NCBI RefSeq assembly: GCF_026929975.1 | Contig: NZ_JANHOK010000002.1 | Location: 186,001-250,000, forward strand | DNA from: Bartonella sp. F02 | GTDB taxonomy: Bacteria; Pseudomonadota; Alphaproteobacteria; Rhizobiales; Rhizobiaceae | DNA length: 64,000 nt | Direction: 5' to 3' | Shown here: piece by piece, positions 60,746 through 64,000 of the stretch | How positions within the stretch are numbered: the stretch's first letter is position 1 | Layout: the number at the start of each line of letters is the position of its first letter | The notes under the pieces: model-generated | What the model saw: only the letters and a program-made list of their open reading frames with translations | The model's database searches: none | Told to the model about the DNA's origin: nothing | Program-made: the position numbers and the translations under genes

Positions 60746-63064
60746 ATGAAAATGGCTACAAAGAAAAATGATAATATCAGTTTACAAAAAGCTGAATTTG
60801 ATAAAGCAGCGCTTTCTTACCATCAATATCCAAAACCCGGAAAATTAGAAATACAAGCAACAAAACCTCTTGTTAATCAAAATGATCTAGCGCTTGCATA
60901 CTCCCCAGGAGTTGCAACACCATGCCTTGAAATTCATAAAAATCCGAAATTAGCAGCTCAATATACTTCCCGTTCTAATTTAGTAGCCGTTATATCCAAT
61001 GGGAGCGCTGTTCTCGGGTTAGGAAATATTGGTCCACTTGCTTCAAAACCAGTCATGGAAGGAAAAGCTGTTTTATTCAAAAAATTTGCCAATATTGATG
61101 TTTTTGATATTGAACTTGATGCACCTGATATCGAAAAAATGGTAGAAACTATATCCGCATTAGAACCAACTTTTGGAGGTGTCAATCTTGAAGATATAAA
61201 AGCTCCTGAATGCTTTGAGATTGAAGAAAAACTTCGTGCTAAGATGAATATTCCAGTCTTTCACGACGACCAACATGGAACAGCTATTATTGTTTCTGCC
61301 GCTGTTCTTAACGCATTAAATCTTGCTGGAAAAAAAATTGAAACTGTCAAAATAGTAACTTCTGGTGCAGGTGCAGCTGCCTTAGCTTGTCTTAATCTTT
61401 TAGTTTCTCTTGGAGCCAAAGTTGAAAATATATGGCTCAGCGACTTAGAAGGTGTTGTTTATGAAGGCCGAAAAACACTCATGGATCGCTGGAAAATAAA
61501 GTATGCGCAAAAAACTGATGCACGGACTTTATCTGATATCATTGATAATGCAGATATTTTTTTAGGTCTTTCAGCCGGAGGTATTTTAAAACCTGAATAT
61601 CTGAAAAAAATGGCTTCAAAACCATTAATTCTAGCACTTGCTAATCCAACACCAGAAATTATGCCTGAAGATGCGCATGCTGTACGACCGGACGCAATAA
61701 TCTGCACAGGGCGCTCTGATTACCCTAATCAGGTCAATAATGTTTTATGTTTTCCTTATATTTTTCGTGGTGCATTAGATGTTGATGCAACTGCGATCAA
61801 TGAAGAAATGAAAATAGCAGCAGTTCATGCTATTGCTGCCCTTGCCCGTGAAGAATCTTCAGATGTTGTAGCACGTGCGTATTCAAAAACCCCCCCTAAT
61901 TTTGGACCTGATTATCTTATCCCTTCTCCATTTGATCCACGTTTAATACTCCGCATCGCTCCTGCTGTTGCTAAAGCTGCAATGAGCACTGGTGTAGCAA
62001 TCCGTCCGATTGAAAATATGGATGCTTATTATGATACACTTCATCGCTTTGTATTCCGCTCCGGTTTAACAATGAAACCCGTTTTTGCAGCTGCAAAAAC
62101 AGCAAAGAGAAAACGTGTGATTTATGCTAATGGCGAAGATGAACGTGTCCTTCGTGCAGCGCAAACTGTCATTGATGAACAAATCGCAACTCCTTTGCTT
62201 ATTGGTCGACCTCATGTCGTAGAAGCAAGATTAAAACGTTTTGGTTTGAGAATTCGTCCAGGCATAGACTTTGAACTTACAAATCCAGAAGATGATCCAC
62301 GTTTCCGTGATTATGTTAATTTATTTCTTCATTATACAGGGCGATGTGGTGTTTCACCTGAAGTTGCAAAAACAACGGTGAGAACATCAACAACGGCCAT
62401 TGCTGCTCTTGCAGTTATGCGAGAAGAAGCTGATGCAATGATTTGCGGCTTAGAAGGACGTTTTGAACGTAATCTTGAACTCATTGAACAAATTATTGGA
62501 CTTGATCCAAATGTAAGTCATTTTTCTGCTGTCAGCTTACTTATTTCTTCATATGGGACTCTGTTTCTAACAGACACTTACGTTAATGAAAATCCTTCGG
62601 CAGAAGAAATAGCAGAAATGACCATACTTGCAGCACAAGAAGTAGAAGCTTTTGGTATCACGCCAAAAGCAGCTTTGTTATCGCATTCAAATTTTGGATC
62701 TAAAAACACAGAGAGTGCACGCAAAATGCGTCGTGCTACTGAGATTCTTGCCCAATCATATCCAGATTTAGAAGCAGATGGAGAAATGCAAGGTGATGCT
62801 GCACTTTCTCAAATTCTTCGTAACAACGCTTTGCCAAACTCACGTCTTGAAGGAGAAGCTAACTTACTTGTCTTTCCAACACTTGATGCTGCTAATATTA
62901 CACTGAATATTGTTAAAAGTTTAACGAATTCGCTTCATATAGGCCCCATCTTGATAGGAGCTGCTCGTCCTATCCACATTTTAACACCCTCCATTACTTC
63001 AAGAGGAATTGTTAATATGACAGCCCTTGCAGTACTGGCGGCAAATAGGAAAAAGTCGCAATAA
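60746..63064 (+). CDS. maeB: NADP-dependent malic enzyme with phosphotransacetylase-like domain
   Basis: MaeB decarboxylates malate to pyruvate, yielding NADPH. The 772 residues join an N-terminal malic-enzyme half ([73 protein letters not shown]) to a C-terminal half (about 440-765) resembling phosphate acetyltransferase ([33 protein letters not shown]), which in such hybrid enzymes is regulatory. The true start is unsure: ATGs at 60746 and 60752 are candidates and a TTG at 60716 also opens the frame. Transcribed alone; an A/T hairpin follows. Confidence 0.93.
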   Translation: MKMATKKNDNISLQKAEFDKAALSYHQYPKPGKLEIQATKPLVNQNDLALAYSPGVATPCLEIHKNPKLAAQYTSRSNLVAVISNGSAVLGLGNIGPLASKPVMEGKAVLFKKFANIDVFDIELDAPDIEKMVETISALEPTFGGVNLEDIKAPECFEIEEKLRAKMNIPVFHDDQHGTAIIVSAAVLNALNLAGKKIETVKIVTSGAGAAALACLNLLVSLGAKVENIWLSDLEGVVYEGRKTLMDRWKIKYAQKTDARTLSDIIDNADIFLGLSAGGILKPEYLKKMASKPLILALANPTPEIMPEDAHAVRPDAIICTGRSDYPNQVNNVLCFPYIFRGALDVDATAINEEMKIAAVHAIAALAREESSDVVARAYSKTPPNFGPDYLIPSPFDPRLILRIAPAVAKAAMSTGVAIRPIENMDAYYDTLHRFVFRSGLTMKPVFAAAKTAKRKRVIYANGEDERVLRAAQTVIDEQIATPLLIGRPHVVEARLKRFGLRIRPGIDFELTNPEDDPRFRDYVNLFLHYTGRCGVSPEVAKTTVRTSTTAIAALAVMREEADAMICGLEGRFERNLELIEQIIGLDPNVSHFSAVSLLISSYGTLFLTDTYVNENPSAEEIAEMTILAAQEVEAFGITPKAALLSHSNFGSKNTESARKMRRATEILAQSYPDLEADGEMQGDAALSQILRNNALPNSRLEGEANLLVFPTLDAANITLNIVKSLTNSLHIGPILIGAARPIHILTPSITSRGIVNMTALAVLAANRKKSQ

Positions 63065-63082
63065 AATGATTAAAAACAAAGC

Positions 63083-63108
63083 TCAAAAAAATTAAACGAT
63101 TTTTTTGA
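63083..63108 (+). terminator. Possible A/T-only terminator after maeB
   Basis: A 10-bp dyad (63083-63092 with 63099-63108) around TAAACG, with one G-C pair near the base. The T-run is in the 3' arm. Weak stem, so termination is uncertain. Confidence 0.35.
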
Positions 63109-63271
63109 AATCTTGAAAACAGTAAGGATCTAATACATTATAAACGTAATTTTTATATCGAAAAATCAGACCTATTCTGGATTAAGTCTTTTTTTTTAGA
63201 ATGAAAAAGGCTAGATAGGATTTCAGTTAACATACCTTTTGAAACTACCAACTATAATAAGGAATTATACA

Positions 63272-63556
63272 TTGTCCTCTACTTTTGATAAAGTTGCTGA
63301 TATTATTGCAGAAATTAGTGAAATTGACCGTGAGGCCATTACCCCTAAAAGTCATACAATTGATGATTTGGGAATTGATAGCCTTGATTTTCTTGACATT
63401 GTTTTTGCTATTGATAAAGCTTTTGGAATTAAAATCCCTCTGGAACAATGGACTCAAGAAGTCAATGAAGGTTCTGTTGCAACTGAAGAATATTTTGTTT
63501 TAGAAAATCTTTGTGCAAAAATTGACGAACTTGTTGCTTTAAAAAAATCTGTTTAA
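63272..63556 (+). CDS. acpXL: Acyl carrier protein AcpXL for very-long-chain lipid A acylation
   Basis: AcpXL carries the 27-hydroxyoctacosanoate-type chain added to lipid A in rhizobia, Brucella and Bartonella. The 94 residues hold the phosphopantetheine serine in [20 protein letters not shown] and the diagnostic [17 protein letters not shown] followed by [16 protein letters not shown]. The start is a TTG at 63272 with AAGGA about eight bases upstream, giving [11 protein letters not shown] as expected; the frame could also open at 63239. A ketoacyl synthase gene begins nine bases after its stop, making one operon. Confidence 0.93.
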   Translation: MSSTFDKVADIIAEISEIDREAITPKSHTIDDLGIDSLDFLDIVFAIDKAFGIKIPLEQWTQEVNEGSVATEEYFVLENLCAKIDELVALKKSV

Positions 63557-63565
63557 TTTTTTATC

Positions 63566-64000
63566 ATGCAGAATCAAACTGTATTCATTACTGGTATAGG
63601 ACTTATAAGCTCTTTAGGTGAAGGGGTCGATCATCATTGGAACATCCTGAATAATCCTACAGTTGTGCCAAATCTTGATTGTACAACATTTTCGCCCTAC
63701 ACTGTTCATAAATTGACTGAAGTTGATTGGAACCTACAAATTCCAAAACGAAGTGATCAGAGACAAATGGATACGTGGCAGCGTATTGGTACGTATGCTG
63801 CGGGTCTTGCTCTTGATGATGCAGGGATAAAAAATGATGAACAATTAATATCAACAATGGATATGATCGTAGCTGCAAGTGGAGGTGGGCGTGATATTGC
63901 TGTTGATACACAAATTCTTGCAAAAGCACGTGCAGTCGATAATCCAGACTCTATGCTCAATTCAGCTCTTTCAACTGAACTTCGTCCGACTTTATTTTTG
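63566..64000 (+). CDS. Beta-ketoacyl-ACP synthase of the acpXL cluster, N-terminal part
   Basis: The first 145 residues of a FabF/KAS-type synthase, cut by the window end. It begins MQNQTVFITGIGLISSLGEG, the standard thiolase-fold N-terminus, and contains QRIGTYAAGLALDDAGI and VAASGGGRDIAVDTQIL. It resembles the fabF2XL type that follows acpXL in rhizobia and elongates very-long hydroxy acids, rather than housekeeping FabF. In some rhizobia a fabZ-like gene lies between acpXL and this gene; here the two are adjacent. The catalytic cysteine lies beyond the window. Confidence 0.85.
   Translation, partial: MQNQTVFITGIGLISSLGEGVDHHWNILNNPTVVPNLDCTTFSPYTVHKLTEVDWNLQIPKRSDQRQMDTWQRIGTYAAGLALDDAGIKNDEQLISTMDMIVAASGGGRDIAVDTQILAKARAVDNPDSMLNSALSTELRPTLFL

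Overview
This window is a 64-kb stretch of chromosome from an alphaproteobacterium of the order Hyphomicrobiales (Rhizobiales), most likely a Bartonella. The evidence is the AT-rich base composition, the gene blocks glyA-nrdR-ribD-ribE-ribH-nusB, DUF177-plsX-fabH-ihfA-merR and pyrB-pyrC'-plsY-dprA-topA, an AcpXL acyl carrier protein (very-long-chain lipid A synthesis), and a giant two-TM coiled-coil protein resembling the rhizobial growth-pole ring protein GPR/RgsE. The species is inferred, not proven. Most of the window is housekeeping core genome, with long AT-rich spacers and several genes that look eroded, as expected for a host-restricted lineage.

Layout. 1-1.9 kb: end of a branched-chain amino-acid ABC transporter operon (livM'-livG-livF), closed by a perfect bidirectional terminator. 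2-6 kb: gatCA on the minus strand, ruvX, and an AidB-like acyl-CoA dehydrogenase relative that has lost active-site signatures. 6.1-15.4 kb: plus-strand run pyrB, a non-catalytic dihydroorotase homologue, plsY, dprA, topA and rnr, with a small overlapping minus-strand gene at the dprA end and a detached N-terminal frame before rnr. 15.9-19 kb: MFS transporter, rpmG, a membrane-anchored thermonuclease and an Fe-S uracil-DNA glycosylase. 19-23.1 kb (minus): cobT, dusA, glpD. 23.4-26.4 kb: DsbA-like thiol oxidoreductase and accB-accC.

26.9-33.6 kb is the only clearly accessory segment. It starts at tRNA-Thr(UGU), then carries gene-poor DNA, a 5'-truncated GNAT acetyltransferase, decayed reading frames, and a single 1540-residue SF1 helicase with a C-terminal MTES_1575/Vsr-like nuclease domain. 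That architecture resembles standalone phage-defence helicase-nucleases. It is followed by an unrecognised coiled-coil gene, a DUF900 lipoprotein hydrolase and tRNA-Leu(GAG).

35.8-49 kb returns to core genes: folE, an IscU-like protein, yidD, thrS, the merR/ihfA/fabH/plsX/DUF177 cluster, bamE, and the riboflavin/NusB/NrdR/GlyA cluster. 49-64 kb holds argC (type 2), ctaA, a Wzz/BY-kinase-like protein whose Walker A is lost, hflX-hfq, the GPR-like giant gene, the maeB malic enzyme, and the start of the acpXL lipid-A acyl-chain locus, cut by the window end.

No rRNA, CRISPR array, intact prophage or insertion sequence was seen.
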